Shown: positions 26,862 through 34,926 of the stretch, piece by piece
Layout: every line of letters starts with the position of its first letter
How positions within the stretch are numbered: position 1 is the stretch's first letter
Origin: Rhizobiaceae bacterium
GTDB taxonomy: Bacteria > Pseudomonadota > Alphaproteobacteria > Rhizobiales > Rhizobiaceae
Assembly: GCA_023953845.1 (NCBI GenBank)
Contig: JAMLJC010000001.1
Span: 682,001 to 746,000, forward strand
Direction: 5' to 3'
Length of the DNA stretch: 64,000 bases
Notes under the pieces: generated by a model
Told to the model about the DNA's origin: nothing
Database searches by the model: none
Seen by the model: the letters and a program-made list of their open reading frames with translations, nothing else
Program-made: the position numbers and the translations under genes

Positions 26862-27727
26862 CGGCGCTTGCTGTGGTCGCTCCTGTCCACATGGCGGCGC
26901 TGCGTGAGCTGATAAGCGCCGCTAAAGCCCCGCTACATTTTCTTGCCGGCGGTACCGATATGCTGATCGCCGGCAGAAGCCTGCCGGAGGCAGGGGTGCT
27001 GGTGGATGTTTCGCGCGTCGAAGGTCTCGCTGGCATTGACATGCGAGGAAGGGACATACGCATCGGCGCAGCCACCAGGGTTGCCACACTTGCAGACCAC
27101 GGCGGACTCCGGGCGAAGCTTCCGGCACTCTGCCATGCAGCCAGACAGTGCGGCTCCGCGCAGATTCGCAACCGTGCCACTATAGGCGGCAATATCGCCA
27201 ATGCCGCACCTTCGGCCGACCTCGTGCCAGTGTTGCTCGCGGCAGAGGCACGGCTCGTGCTTATGCAGCCGGGCGGCCGATCGCGCGAAACGGAGCTTGC
27301 CGGCTATGCGCATGTACCCGGAGACTTGATCGTTGAAGTGATCCTGCCCTCGGAGAGCCTCCTTTCCCACAGCGCATTCGTCAAGCTCGGGCCGCGTCTC
27401 GATTTGACGATCGCTCGCTTGAACCTCGCCTTGGTTGCGAACATACAGAAGGACTGCTTTGGAGCCTTGCGGCTCGTGGCGGGTTCCATCGGACCTGAGC
27501 CTCGCCGCTTATCCCTGGCAGAAGCCGCTTTGGCGGGCCGTAGGCTTGCACCCCCCACGCTACGTGACTTCATCTCAGCGTTGACGTCGGAGGTCGACAT
27601 GGCCATCCCCGGACGCGCATCTCAATCCTACAAGCGCCGCGCCGTGGCTGGGATCGGCTTAGATCTGATCGCATGCCTGACCGGCACAAGCCCTCGCGAC
27701 CGACTGTTTGAGGAAGCGCTGGAGTGA
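26858..27727 (+). CDS. FAD subunit of a molybdenum hydroxylase (CoxM type)
   Basis: A 289-residue FAD-binding subunit. The flavin motifs are FLAGGTDMLI near residue 28 and the central TIGGNIANAAPSADLVPVLLA near 107, both typical of the CoxM/XdhB family. A C-terminal CO-dehydrogenase flavoprotein domain follows. It overlaps both neighbours (ATGA before, GTGA after), so the three subunits are made in step. Confidence 0.9.
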   Translation: MTALAVVAPVHMAALRELISAAKAPLHFLAGGTDMLIAGRSLPEAGVLVDVSRVEGLAGIDMRGRDIRIGAATRVATLADHGGLRAKLPALCHAARQCGSAQIRNRATIGGNIANAAPSADLVPVLLAAEARLVLMQPGGRSRETELAGYAHVPGDLIVEVILPSESLLSHSAFVKLGPRLDLTIARLNLALVANIQKDCFGALRLVAGSIGPEPRRLSLAEAALAGRRLAPPTLRDFISALTSEVDMAIPGRASQSYKRRAVAGIGLDLIACLTGTSPRDRLFEEALE

Positions 27728-29970
27728 ACCAGGTCTCCCGTCGCATTCCACTTATCGACGGTATCGCCAAGGTCACCGGCGATCTGCATTTCGTCGCCGA
27801 CCTTCCGGTCGAAGGATCGCTGCATTGCGCCCTTGTCTTCAGCTCCCGTCCTCATGCGCGGATACAAGCTATCGATGCCGCGGGCGCCTTGGCGCTCAAA
27901 GGCGTTCACGCCGTATTCTGGCATGAGAACACTCCGAGGCGGCGCTATAACAGCTCCATCTGGTTTGCCGGCCAGGAAGCTATCGCCGATGAGCAAATGT
28001 TCCCTTCCGTCGTGCGGCATATCGGCGACCGCGTCGCTGCGGTGGTGGCCGACACCGAAGAACTCGCGCGTCGAGCCGCCCGCCTGATTGCGGTCAGCTA
28101 CGAGGACTTGCCAGCCATCCTTGCTCCCAAAGCCGCGCTGGAACACTCCGGAGCGACTGTCGGAGCCGACGGTACGCCGACATTCCTCAACCCATTGGCC
28201 GAAACAACTTTCGAACATGGGAACGCGGAGGCCAGCTTTGCCGCCGCCGACCTTATCGTAGAAGCGAACGTTACCACGCCGCGATCACATCATTGTGCGA
28301 TCGAGACCCACTGCTGTGTTGCCACGCCGCAGCCCGATGGACGCCTTCTGATACTCTCTCCGTGCCAGAGCGTCTTTGCCGTACAGGCCGTCATCGCGCA
28401 GGCGCTGAACCTTCCCGTTGAGCGGTTGCGCGTCGTCAAGACTCCGATCGGTGGCTCCTTCGGAGGCAAGGCCGAGCCCATTCTGGATCCGCTCTGCGCC
28501 TTCTTCGCGCTCACGCTCGGTCGGCCCGTCACGATCCGCTACAACCGCCGCGAAACCTTCACGGCCACGCGGACGCGGTCAAGCGTCATCGGGCGCATGC
28601 GGATAGGTCTGAGCGCCGACGGCCATATTCTGGCGCGAGAGACCGACGCTTTGGTCGATATTGGCGCCTACTGCACGGGCGGCAACTATCTGCCTGACTC
28701 GATGCTGCAGCGGCTGGTACGGCTCTACGATGTTCCGGCAGAGCGTTATCGAGGGCGGGCGGTCTACACGAACACGGCGCCCACGGGTGCGTTCCGTGGC
28801 TATGGATCGCCACAGATCCATACAATCGGCGAAATCATCCTGGATATCGCTGCTCGCTGGCTACAGCTCGATCCTGTCGAGCTGCGCCTGAGAAATATTG
28901 TCCGTCCTGGATGCAAGGAGCCGTGGCAAGGACTCGATCTCGGCAACGCGCGCGGGCGCGAGTGTCTCGTGCGCGCCGCCGACGCATTCAAATGGTCGCA
29001 GCGCCTTCAATCTGGTCAAAGACGCGGCCGCTGGAGACGGGGTGTGGGAATGGCTGCCGCCACCCATATCAATGGCTGCTATCCAGGCTTCCACGAAGAG
29101 ACCACCGCGACGCTGAAGCTGTTGCCCGACGGACGGGTCCAGCTTGTCTGTGCGCTCCACGATCTCGGATGCGGAGCCGACACGACTTTGGCGCAGATTG
29201 CAGGAGAAGTGCTCGGACTTCGCGCGGACGAGATCGCAATTGTCGCGGCGGATACCGATACCTGTCCTTACGATCTTGGGACACGGGCGAGCCGGATGAC
29301 CTACATATGCGGCGAGGCTGTCCGCAGGGCCGCGGTGGCGCTCGCGGCAATCATCAGAGCTGAAGGCGTACGGGAACTCAACGCAGCCGAGAACGAGCTG
29401 CGGCTTGAGGCAGGAGCAGTTCGTCGCGTGGACGGCTCCTGCCTGGCGCTGTCTGATATCGCGGCTCGCCTCGACGCTCGCAGAACAAACCTGCCGGCGG
29501 CGACCGAAACCTATCGCGCTGCAGCTAACCCCGGTTCCTACGCCGCACACTTCGCGGAAGTCGAAGTCGACACGCTGACCGGCCGTGTCCGCGTGACGGA
29601 CTACCTCGCCGCTCACGACGTGGGACAGGCAATCAACCCGATGCTGGTCGAAGGACAGATCCACGGCGGCATCCAGATCGGTATCGGCTATGCGCTTTAT
29701 GAAGAGGTGGCGATCGATTCCACGACGGGCGCAATGCGTGGCGACAGCTTCAGCCGCTACACGATGGCCAACGCTCCGGAGATGCCGCCGATGCGCATCT
29801 TGCTGGTGGAGGATGGGGAGCCAACAGGGCCGTTCGGAGCCAAGGCGGTGGGTGAGATCGCCACGATTCCTGTTGCCGCTGCGGTCGTCAATGCCGTGAA
29901 TCACGCGCTTGGAACCGAAATCACGGACTTGCCGCTTGCGCCCGAGCGGATATTGGCGGCGTTAGACTGA
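27724..29970 (+). CDS. Molybdopterin-binding subunit of a xanthine-dehydrogenase-family enzyme (CoxL/XdhB-large type)
   Basis: A 748-residue catalytic subunit starting with GTG. It lacks the AYxCSFR loop of form I CO dehydrogenase; the corresponding loop reads GAFRGYGSPQ, as in xanthine dehydrogenases, aldehyde oxidoreductases and hydroxybenzoyl-CoA-type enzymes. The GGSFGGKAEP block is near residue 245, and the catalytic glutamate is expected in GAKAVGEIATIP near residue 704. The substrate is probably an aldehyde or N-heterocycle. No maturation gene (coxDEF, xdhC) is adjacent. Confidence 0.88.
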   Translation: MNQVSRRIPLIDGIAKVTGDLHFVADLPVEGSLHCALVFSSRPHARIQAIDAAGALALKGVHAVFWHENTPRRRYNSSIWFAGQEAIADEQMFPSVVRHIGDRVAAVVADTEELARRAARLIAVSYEDLPAILAPKAALEHSGATVGADGTPTFLNPLAETTFEHGNAEASFAAADLIVEANVTTPRSHHCAIETHCCVATPQPDGRLLILSPCQSVFAVQAVIAQALNLPVERLRVVKTPIGGSFGGKAEPILDPLCAFFALTLGRPVTIRYNRRETFTATRTRSSVIGRMRIGLSADGHILARETDALVDIGAYCTGGNYLPDSMLQRLVRLYDVPAERYRGRAVYTNTAPTGAFRGYGSPQIHTIGEIILDIAARWLQLDPVELRLRNIVRPGCKEPWQGLDLGNARGRECLVRAADAFKWSQRLQSGQRRGRWRRGVGMAAATHINGCYPGFHEETTATLKLLPDGRVQLVCALHDLGCGADTTLAQIAGEVLGLRADEIAIVAADTDTCPYDLGTRASRMTYICGEAVRRAAVALAAIIRAEGVRELNAAENELRLEAGAVRRVDGSCLALSDIAARLDARRTNLPAATETYRAAANPGSYAAHFAEVEVDTLTGRVRVTDYLAAHDVGQAINPMLVEGQIHGGIQIGIGYALYEEVAIDSTTGAMRGDSFSRYTMANAPEMPPMRILLVEDGEPTGPFGAKAVGEIATIPVAAAVVNAVNHALGTEITDLPLAPERILAALD

Positions 29971-30202
29971 CCAGCGTCATGCGGCAGTCACCCCGTTGTA
30001 GACGTGGGTTAGATCACAAACGGTCACCCAGATCGCGACGGCAGAGCGATGACGTCGTTGACTTCACCCGCCCTCGCCGTGCAGGCCGCCCACACCGCGA
30101 TGCCGCTGATGCAGCCAAGACGGAAAGCGTCACTTCTTAGCGCCGCTCGTTTGGGTCAGCTTACCTGTCTGATGCTCGTCTGATAACGTGAGCAACACAT
30201 CA
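29971..30202. other. Intergenic stretch at the left side of the accessory region
   Basis: About 230 bases between two convergent genes. No complete gene, tRNA or terminator was recognised. The text CATCATCAGATGAG next to the FAH stop forms a small inverted repeat. Base use is less regular than in flanking genes, which may reflect an old junction. Confidence 0.4.
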
Positions 30203-31339
30203 TCAGATGAGATTTCGGACGGCGAGATTTCGCATGAGGGCGCGCGCACCGAAGATCCACTCCGGGCATTCCGTCGATAGGCGCACCGTGTTTGTCAGGC
30301 GACCCAGCCGAGGGGAAGAGATTGTGACGATGTCACCCAACTTGTGGGTAAAACCCTCGCCCGGCACATCGCGGTCCTGGATCGGTGCAAACAGCGTGCC
30401 GAGGAACAGCATCAAGCCATCCGGATATTGGTGATGCCGACCCAGTGTCTGGCGCACCAAATCCTCGGGGTCGCGGCTGATCTCCTTCATCGAGGAATGG
30501 CCTTTGAGCACAAAGCCGTCCTGACCCGTCACGGTCAGATCGAGTTCGGCCGCGCGCACGTCGTCGAGCGTGAAGGCCGCATCGAACAGCCTGATCATCG
30601 GGCCGATAGCGCAGCTAGCATTGTTGTCCTTCGCCTTGGACAAGAGCAGCGCTGACCGCCCTTCCACGTCGCGCAAATTAACGTCGTTGCCGAGCGTCGC
30701 GCCTACGATCCTGCCCCGAGAGGAGACAGCCAGCACAACCTCCGGCTCGGGATTGTTCCATTTCGAAACCGGATGCAATCCGACCTCCGCCCCCGCCCCC
30801 ACTGAAGACAGGACTTGCGCCTTGGAGAAGACCTCGGCATCAGGTCCGATACCGACCTCCAGATACTGGCTCCACAATCCTTCCGCGATGAGCGCAGTCT
30901 TGATCATCACCGCCTCGTCAGAGCCAGCCTTGATGTCGCGCAACGATCCGCCAATCGCCGCGCCGACCCTGCGGCGGATGTCTTGCGCCTTCATCGGATC
31001 GCCTGCCGCCTTCTCCTCGATGACACGTTCGACCATCGACGAAGTAAAGGTGACACCGCAGGCCTTCACCGCCTGAAGGTCGCACGGAGCCAGAAGATGC
31101 GGCAGCGACATGTCGTCTGGACTATTGGCGACGATCTCGGCTAACGGCGCCAGGGCGGTGCCCGCGACTGCGTTCACATAGACGGCCGGGTCCTTAAGGT
31201 CGCAGATGTCCGAAACAAGCGGCGTCTCCGGCGACGTGATGTCCAAGATCATACCGTCCCGCACTGTGACGACGGAAGGACCAACCATCTCCGGCCGCCA
31301 TACTCGCCCGACAAAAGTTCCGTCCGCTGGCAAGATCAC
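30203..31339 (-). CDS. Fumarylacetoacetate-hydrolase-family protein
   Basis: A 378-residue cytosolic protein whose C-terminal half is an FAH fold. Conserved blocks include VGIGPDAEVFSKAQVLSSVG near residue 165, WNNPEPEVVLAVSSRG near 195 (the metal-binding Glu-x-Glu), and GATLGNDVNLRDVEGR. The long N-terminal part resembles sugar-acid dehydratases of this superfamily (for example 2-keto-3-deoxy-pentonate dehydratases) more than the short FAH hydrolases. It is the last gene of the pdxA-led operon, 76 bases after the broken dehydrogenase gene. The substrate is not known; sugar acid or ring-cleavage product are both possible. Confidence 0.8.
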   Translation of the reverse strand: MILPADGTFVGRVWRPEMVGPSVVTVRDGMILDITSPETPLVSDICDLKDPAVYVNAVAGTALAPLAEIVANSPDDMSLPHLLAPCDLQAVKACGVTFTSSMVERVIEEKAAGDPMKAQDIRRRVGAAIGGSLRDIKAGSDEAVMIKTALIAEGLWSQYLEVGIGPDAEVFSKAQVLSSVGAGAEVGLHPVSKWNNPEPEVVLAVSSRGRIVGATLGNDVNLRDVEGRSALLLSKAKDNNASCAIGPMIRLFDAAFTLDDVRAAELDLTVTGQDGFVLKGHSSMKEISRDPEDLVRQTLGRHHQYPDGLMLFLGTLFAPIQDRDVPGEGFTHKLGDIVTISSPRLGRLTNTVRLSTECPEWIFGARALMRNLAVRNLI

Positions 31340-31415
31340 TTTTTCCTCCTGAGGCTAGCGATTTTGAGCGCGATGGGTCGTGCTCAGATCTGACGGAATA
31401 CAAGTGCATCCTCGA

Positions 31416-32287
31416 TTACTGAGCCGTTTGCAGCTTTGGAAAGCCTGGCTGGATATCGAGAATTAGCGCTGAATGATCCAAGTCTCCGTGACGGCCGATG
31501 ACTGACGCGAAGGCCTGTTCGAGGTGCGCGCTCAAGCCCAAAGACAGACGCCGCTCGCTCGCATAGCGGAGTGCGTTGCGAATATCCTTCAGATGCGTGC
31601 TTGATCTGCCACGAACGGAAAAGTCGCCGGCGATCATGCGCGGCCCAAGCTGCTCTACCACAGCGCTGCCGGCAAGCCCGCCCCGGATCGCTTCGAGAAA
31701 GGCGTCGAGATCGAGCCCGCCGCTTCGCGCGAGCGCGATACCTTCGCTCACCGCGCCGATCGTCGCGCCGACGATGACCTGATTGGCGAGCTTGGCGATC
31801 TGCCCCGAGCCGGCCGGACCGAGATAGATAGGCCGCCCAAGCGATTGAAGCACAGGAAGCATCCGATCGAAAACCTTCCACTCGCCGCCCACCATGATCG
31901 CAAGCGTGCCAGCTTCAGCGCCGGCCGTCCCACCCGAGACAGGAGCGTCCAGCTGCTCGACGCCGCACTCCGCAAGACGCCGGCCATGGTCGAGAGCCTC
32001 CTGTGGCGCGATGGAACTCATGTCGATCAGGATACTGCCCCGCGGCATCGCAGACGCCGCGCCGCGTTCGAAAAGGATCGGCGACCGACGCTCCGTCGGT
32101 CAGCATGGTGATGATGACATCTGCCTTGCCGACCGCCTCGGTGACATCCTCGAAAACCCGCAAGCCGGTCAGGTCCATGCCGCCCAGCTTTCCCGGATCG
32201 CGGTTCCACACCGCAATCTCGCCGAACTCATCTGCCAGCCGCCGCGCCATACGGCGCCCCATGAGACCGAGGCCCAAAACAGATAGT
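31416..32287 (-). pseudogene. 3-hydroxyisobutyrate dehydrogenase-like gene, interrupted by IS and frameshifted
   Basis: NAD(P)-dependent beta-hydroxyacid dehydrogenase. The Rossmann start GLGLMGRRMARRLADEF is at about 32277, while the rest (MPRGSILIDMSSI, then LDAPVSGGTAGAEAGTLAIM, then GQIAKLANQVIVG with its catalytic lysine) is in another frame from about 32070 onward. One extra base around 32071-32079 (GATCCTTTT on the coding strand) explains the shift: removing one base gives VADLFERGAASAMPRGS. The first codons are cut off by the IS1-type element at 32288 and lie beyond it at 34935-34939. The gene is therefore broken twice and should be inactive. Confidence 0.85.
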
Positions 32288-32309
32288 GGTAGTGTCTCAG
32301 TTTGAATTT
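32288..32309. repeat. Left terminal inverted repeat of the IS1-type element
   Basis: Begins GGTAGTGTCTCAGTTTGAA and matches the reverse complement of 34905-34926 over about 19 consecutive bases before diverging by one base. It directly abuts the target duplication CAGATAGT at 32280-32287. Confidence 0.9.
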
Positions 32310-33196
32310 TCGGCGATGCGCTTTTTGTAAGGACCGCGCGGACCGGGTTTGGGTGATACGGCGTCCATCATGCCGCAGAGATCGTCCATCGACCAGAGCG
32401 TCTTGGACACGCCAGCGGCCATAGCAGGCGACATTTTCAGCGTCTTGTGAACGCGGATGAAGTTGTACCAGACGGTGTAGAGAGCCACCATGTGAACGTG
32501 GTTTTCGAACTTCTTTGAGAACGCGTTGGTGAGGCGCGTAAAGCGACGGTTCGCCATGCGCATCGTGAGATTGGCGCGCTCAATGTGTGACGTGCTGACG
32601 TGTGCCGGCTCGGGGTTTCCCTCAACGCGCGTCTTGACCGCACCAGTGCAAACGGCCGGACTATAGCGGCGCTCTGGCGACGACTTCTTGCCTTCCGGCT
32701 CGCCGTACTGCTTCACCAGCATGGCGTAGTCGATGTCTGCGCCAAACGTCTCCTCGACCGCGTTCAGGTAGGCGCGATGGCCGTCTGTCGTAAGCTGGAC
32801 GCGGTTTGCAAGACGCTCCTGCACGTCCTGCATGAAGGCCAGCGCATACTCGCCATCGCGACCACCAACCAACCAAGACACGATCAGCTTGCTGTCGGCG
32901 TCGAGCGCGGTCCAAGTCCATGTGTCGCCAGCGCGGTCAACGGCGTTCTTCATGGTCGCGACGTTCTTCTGCTTCGCGGCGGTAAAGCTCCAAATCTCGT
33001 CGCACTGGACGCGCTTGGCCGTCACGTTGCGGACTTCGCGGTCATGCAGCTCAGCGCAGAACGCGCCAGCGTCCACAAGCAGCTTGGAAACCGTGTTGAT
33101 CGACACGTCGGCAACGCGGGAGATCGACCGCATAGAAGAACCCTCACAGAGCATGGTAAGGATTTGGACACGGGTTCTTAGAGGCAGCTTGTTCAT
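32297..33196 (-). CDS. IS1-family transposase (ISMhu11-like), DDE type
   Basis: A 299-residue transposase. An N-terminal helix-turn-helix (SMRSISRVADVSINTVSKLL, residues 21-40) precedes the catalytic core. The likely acidic triad is D66 in QCDEIWSF, D138 in LTTDGHRAYL and E206 in SHIERANLTMR. The ATG at 33196 follows AGGGGC; the longer frame starting at 33235 would begin inside the probable promoter and is not preferred. The promoter reads TTGACA - 17 bases - GATATT, so the transcript would begin at or near the ATG. The -35 box is embedded in the palindrome at 33218-33235. The gene's C-terminus runs into the left inverted repeat. Confidence 0.9.
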   Translation of the reverse strand: MNKLPLRTRVQILTMLCEGSSMRSISRVADVSINTVSKLLVDAGAFCAELHDREVRNVTAKRVQCDEIWSFTAAKQKNVATMKNAVDRAGDTWTWTALDADSKLIVSWLVGGRDGEYALAFMQDVQERLANRVQLTTDGHRAYLNAVEETFGADIDYAMLVKQYGEPEGKKSSPERRYSPAVCTGAVKTRVEGNPEPAHVSTSHIERANLTMRMANRRFTRLTNAFSKKFENHVHMVALYTVWYNFIRVHKTLKMSPAMAAGVSKTLWSMDDLCGMMDAVSPKPGPRGPYKKRIAENSN

Positions 33197-33207
33197 GCCC
33201 CTAATAT

Positions 33208-33235
33208 CTGAACTTTTATGCTTAGTGTCAAGCAT
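33208..33235. promoter_or_regulatory. Palindromic operator B over the transposase promoter
   Basis: Plus strand reads CTGAACTTTT followed by ATGCTT-AGTGTC-AAGCAT (palindrome at 33218-33235). On the minus strand the palindrome contains a consensus -35 box, TTGACA, with GATATT 17 bases further on. A protein bound here would block transposase transcription. The same layout (CTGAACTT, short spacer, ATGCTT-N6-AAGCAT) recurs inverted at 34849-34878. The pattern is directly visible; its role is inference. Confidence 0.6.
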
Positions 33236-33246
33236 GAAAGTTCACA

Positions 33247-34257
33247 TCAATCGAAAAGGTCGGTTTGATCGCCTGCCTTCGGGAAGCGCTTTCCGAACAA
33301 CTTCCTGAACTGTCCAACCGTGTCGGAAACCTTTATGAGCGTCAGAACCTCTTGGACCTGCCGCTTAAGCTTCTCGATCCCGTAGCCCTGCGTGAGGTGC
33401 TGGTGAAACCTGGCCTTCCGGTTTCCCTTGGCGTCAATCTTCGGATTAATCCGGTCTAGCTCCTCTAGGACGGCCCCGTTCTCCAAGGGGTGATATACGT
33501 AGCTTCGCGTGAACTTCGCAAAATGTTGCGGACGGTTTTGGATGACGGCACCGTTGGCGGTCATAGTTCGCTTGCGGCTGCCATAAAGACGGTTCAATTC
33601 GTCGTAGTACTCATCGGGAAACTGTTTTTCCCATTCGCGCTTTTCGCTCTCGATGTACTGCTGGACGAGGATCCTAAGTGCATTCGGCTGGCGGATCTCC
33701 TGAAAGCCGGTTGCCTCATCGATGAGGGCGGCGACACCCACTTTGGCAAAAGCATTTAGAAGGATTTGCGCCTGTGCTGCCAATCCTTCCTGAGAAGCCG
33801 TCAGCTTACCGTTGTCACGAGCGCGTATGATCGCCTTGCATACATTGACCAGAACATCCGCCTCGTAGCCGTGGCCCAGATCCTGTGTCAGGGGCTTGAA
33901 ATTAATAGGGTTCTCGAGATCTTGGACCAGTTTTTGATCTAGTTCGGATCCTAGTCCTTTCCGGCGCATTGCCCGGAGAAAGACGTTGCCGCCGCCGGAC
34001 TTCATGTCCAACGCCCGCGCCATGCCGCGCTTGTGGAACAGCCTCCGTCCATCTTTGAGCACGTAGCAATCGAGATCGAGAGATCCGACTTGCATTTTGC
34101 CTTGATGGGTAGCTCGTGGAAGCGAGGGATCCGATGAAACCGCCTTTGGTTTCCACCGCGCTTCTGCGCCGCGTTTTGCGATCTCGCGGCGTTCCTCGCT
34201 GCTCAGACTTTGAGCGCGAGATTTTCCGCCCTTGCTCTGTGGGGTATCGTCATTCAT
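33247..34257 (-). CDS. P63C-domain passenger protein of the IS1-type element
   Basis: A 336-residue cytosolic protein recognised as P63C-like from the central and C-terminal region (LIDEATGFQEIRQPNALRI near residue 190, then KFTRSYVYHPLENGAVLEEL near 260). P63C proteins occur in phage and mobile DNA, and their function is not established. The first ~45 residues are basic and contain SEERREIAKRGAEARWK, a motif shared with the 76-aa protein encoded just upstream. A good ribosome-binding site (GAGGTG) precedes the ATG. The stop is 51 bases before the transposase ATG. It may bind DNA and regulate or assist transposition (inference). Confidence 0.65.
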   Translation of the reverse strand: MNDDTPQSKGGKSRAQSLSSEERREIAKRGAEARWKPKAVSSDPSLPRATHQGKMQVGSLDLDCYVLKDGRRLFHKRGMARALDMKSGGGNVFLRAMRRKGLGSELDQKLVQDLENPINFKPLTQDLGHGYEADVLVNVCKAIIRARDNGKLTASQEGLAAQAQILLNAFAKVGVAALIDEATGFQEIRQPNALRILVQQYIESEKREWEKQFPDEYYDELNRLYGSRKRTMTANGAVIQNRPQHFAKFTRSYVYHPLENGAVLEELDRINPKIDAKGNRKARFHQHLTQGYGIEKLKRQVQEVLTLIKVSDTVGQFRKLFGKRFPKAGDQTDLFD

Positions 34258-34268
34258 GGAGTCACCTC

Positions 34269-34352
34269 ATGCTTGCTGCACAGGAAACTCATAGCTATGC
34301 TTGCTGATTATTGCAAGCATATCTATCTATTTTTCACAGCACAATGCTTGCT
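34269..34352. promoter_or_regulatory. Cluster C of ATGCTTGC half-sites upstream of the P63C gene
   Basis: Four copies of ATGCTTGC lie in 84 bases: direct at 34269, 34297 and 34344, and inverted as GCAAGCAT at 34313-34320. The middle pair forms ATGCTT-N12-AAGCAT. On the minus strand a promoter TTGCAA - 17 bases - TATGAG overlaps the inverted copy, and the copy at 34269 abuts the GAGGTG ribosome-binding site. The half-site is the same as in operators A and B of this element. Confidence 0.55.
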
Positions 34353-34581
34353 ATCTTTTCCAACGGCTTTCCGCCGCCTTCTTCGCGATCTCGGCGCGCC
34401 GCTCCGGCGTCATATTCTCGGCGCGCTTCTTTCCGCCCTTTGCGCCTAGCGCCTTCGCAGCAGGATCTTTGCCGTCGTCGATCACGTCGTCGGTTTCTTC
34501 GCCTGTCGCAATGCGCATGACCCGGACGGCGTTTCCGATCACGTCGGCAGGGCGCTTCTGGCCTTTAGGTCCGGTAGGCAT
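34351..34581 (-). CDS. Small basic passenger protein (KGG-like) of the IS1-type element
   Basis: A 76-residue, strongly basic protein from the ATG at 34581; a longer frame to 34644 overlaps the preceding gene more and lacks a ribosome-binding site. The N-terminus MPTGPKGQKRPADVIGNAV is followed by an acidic middle (TGEETDDVIDDGKDP). A C-terminal GAKGGKKRAENMTPERRAE ending in AAESRWKR resembles KGG-repeat or histone-H1-like stress proteins. The last ~20 residues match the N-terminal motif of the P63C protein. It overlaps the 90-aa gene by 17 bases. DNA or RNA binding is plausible, not shown. Confidence 0.6.
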   Translation of the reverse strand: MPTGPKGQKRPADVIGNAVRVMRIATGEETDDVIDDGKDPAAKALGAKGGKKRAENMTPERRAEIAKKAAESRWKR

Positions 34582-34837
34582 CGAGCGGCGTTCCTTCTGG
34601 CCAGACTTCTTTCTCAAGCAGCAACCGGCGTTGCTGGATTTCAATCCACTTATCGCCCCCCTCTTTCCGCGCTCGCTTCTCCTGCTTCATGAGCATATGA
34701 CATGCTCCGATTTTGCGGAGACGGGATTTTGTTTCTGGGGAATGCGGACGTCCCCTGTACTTGGTATCGGTGGATGAAGAGTAGATAGTTTCGATTGTGT
34801 AGTTGCTGAACGCGGTCTCAAACCTCCGCCGGGTCAT
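34565..34837 (-). CDS. Hypothetical 90-aa passenger protein, first gene of the IS1-type element
   Basis: A 90-residue basic protein that I do not recognise. Features are an N-terminal MTRRRFETAF, a central arginine/lysine-rich stretch (SPETKSRLRKIGACHM) and a C-terminal helix-like KWIEIQQRRLLLEKEVW. A good ribosome-binding site (GGGAGGCTCGA) lies just after the palindrome at 34849-34866, which overlaps a likely -10 box (TATATG). Being the first gene behind the right-end promoter, and overlapping the next gene, it may be a regulator of the element; this is inference only. Confidence 0.5.
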   Translation of the reverse strand: MTRRRFETAFSNYTIETIYSSSTDTKYRGRPHSPETKSRLRKIGACHMLMKQEKRARKEGGDKWIEIQQRRLLLEKEVWPEGTPLDAYRT

Positions 34838-34848
34838 TCGAGCCTCCC

Positions 34849-34878
34849 ATGCTTTCCGCTAAGCATATAGAAGTTCAG
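34849..34878. promoter_or_regulatory. Palindromic operator A near the right end of the IS1-type element
   Basis: The palindrome ATGCTT-TCCGCT-AAGCAT (34849-34866) is followed on its right by the reverse complement of CTGAACTT (to 34878), the same arrangement as operator B but inverted. On the minus strand it overlaps a probable -10 box (TATATG, with TTGTCG 18 bases upstream) and lies directly before the ribosome-binding site of the 90-aa gene. Confidence 0.6.
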
Positions 34879-34904
34879 ACCGGATCGCGACAAGCGAGCG
34901 CTCA

Positions 34905-34926
34905 AATTTCAAACTGAGACACTACC
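34905..34926. repeat. Right terminal inverted repeat of the IS1-type element
   Basis: Reverse complement of the left end: reads AAATTTCAAACTGAGACACT then ACC at the outer edge. The 8-bp duplication CAGATAGT follows at 34927-34934. Confidence 0.9.

Larger units (their letters stand above)
32288..34926 (-). mobile_element. IS1-family (ISMhu11-like) transposable element with passenger genes
   Basis: A complete 2639-bp element. The ends are inverted repeats of about 22 bases beginning GGTAGTGTCTCAGTTTGAA (32288-32309, and the reverse complement at 34905-34926). The 8-bp target duplication CAGATAGT is present on both sides (32280-32287 and 34927-34934), showing recent or well-preserved transposition. 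All four genes are on the minus strand: a 90-aa protein, a 76-aa basic protein, a 336-aa P63C protein, then the transposase. Simple IS1 elements of this group are about 1 kb, so the extra 1.6 kb is passenger DNA. It is inserted in the fourth codon of the dehydrogenase gene. Confidence 0.9.
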
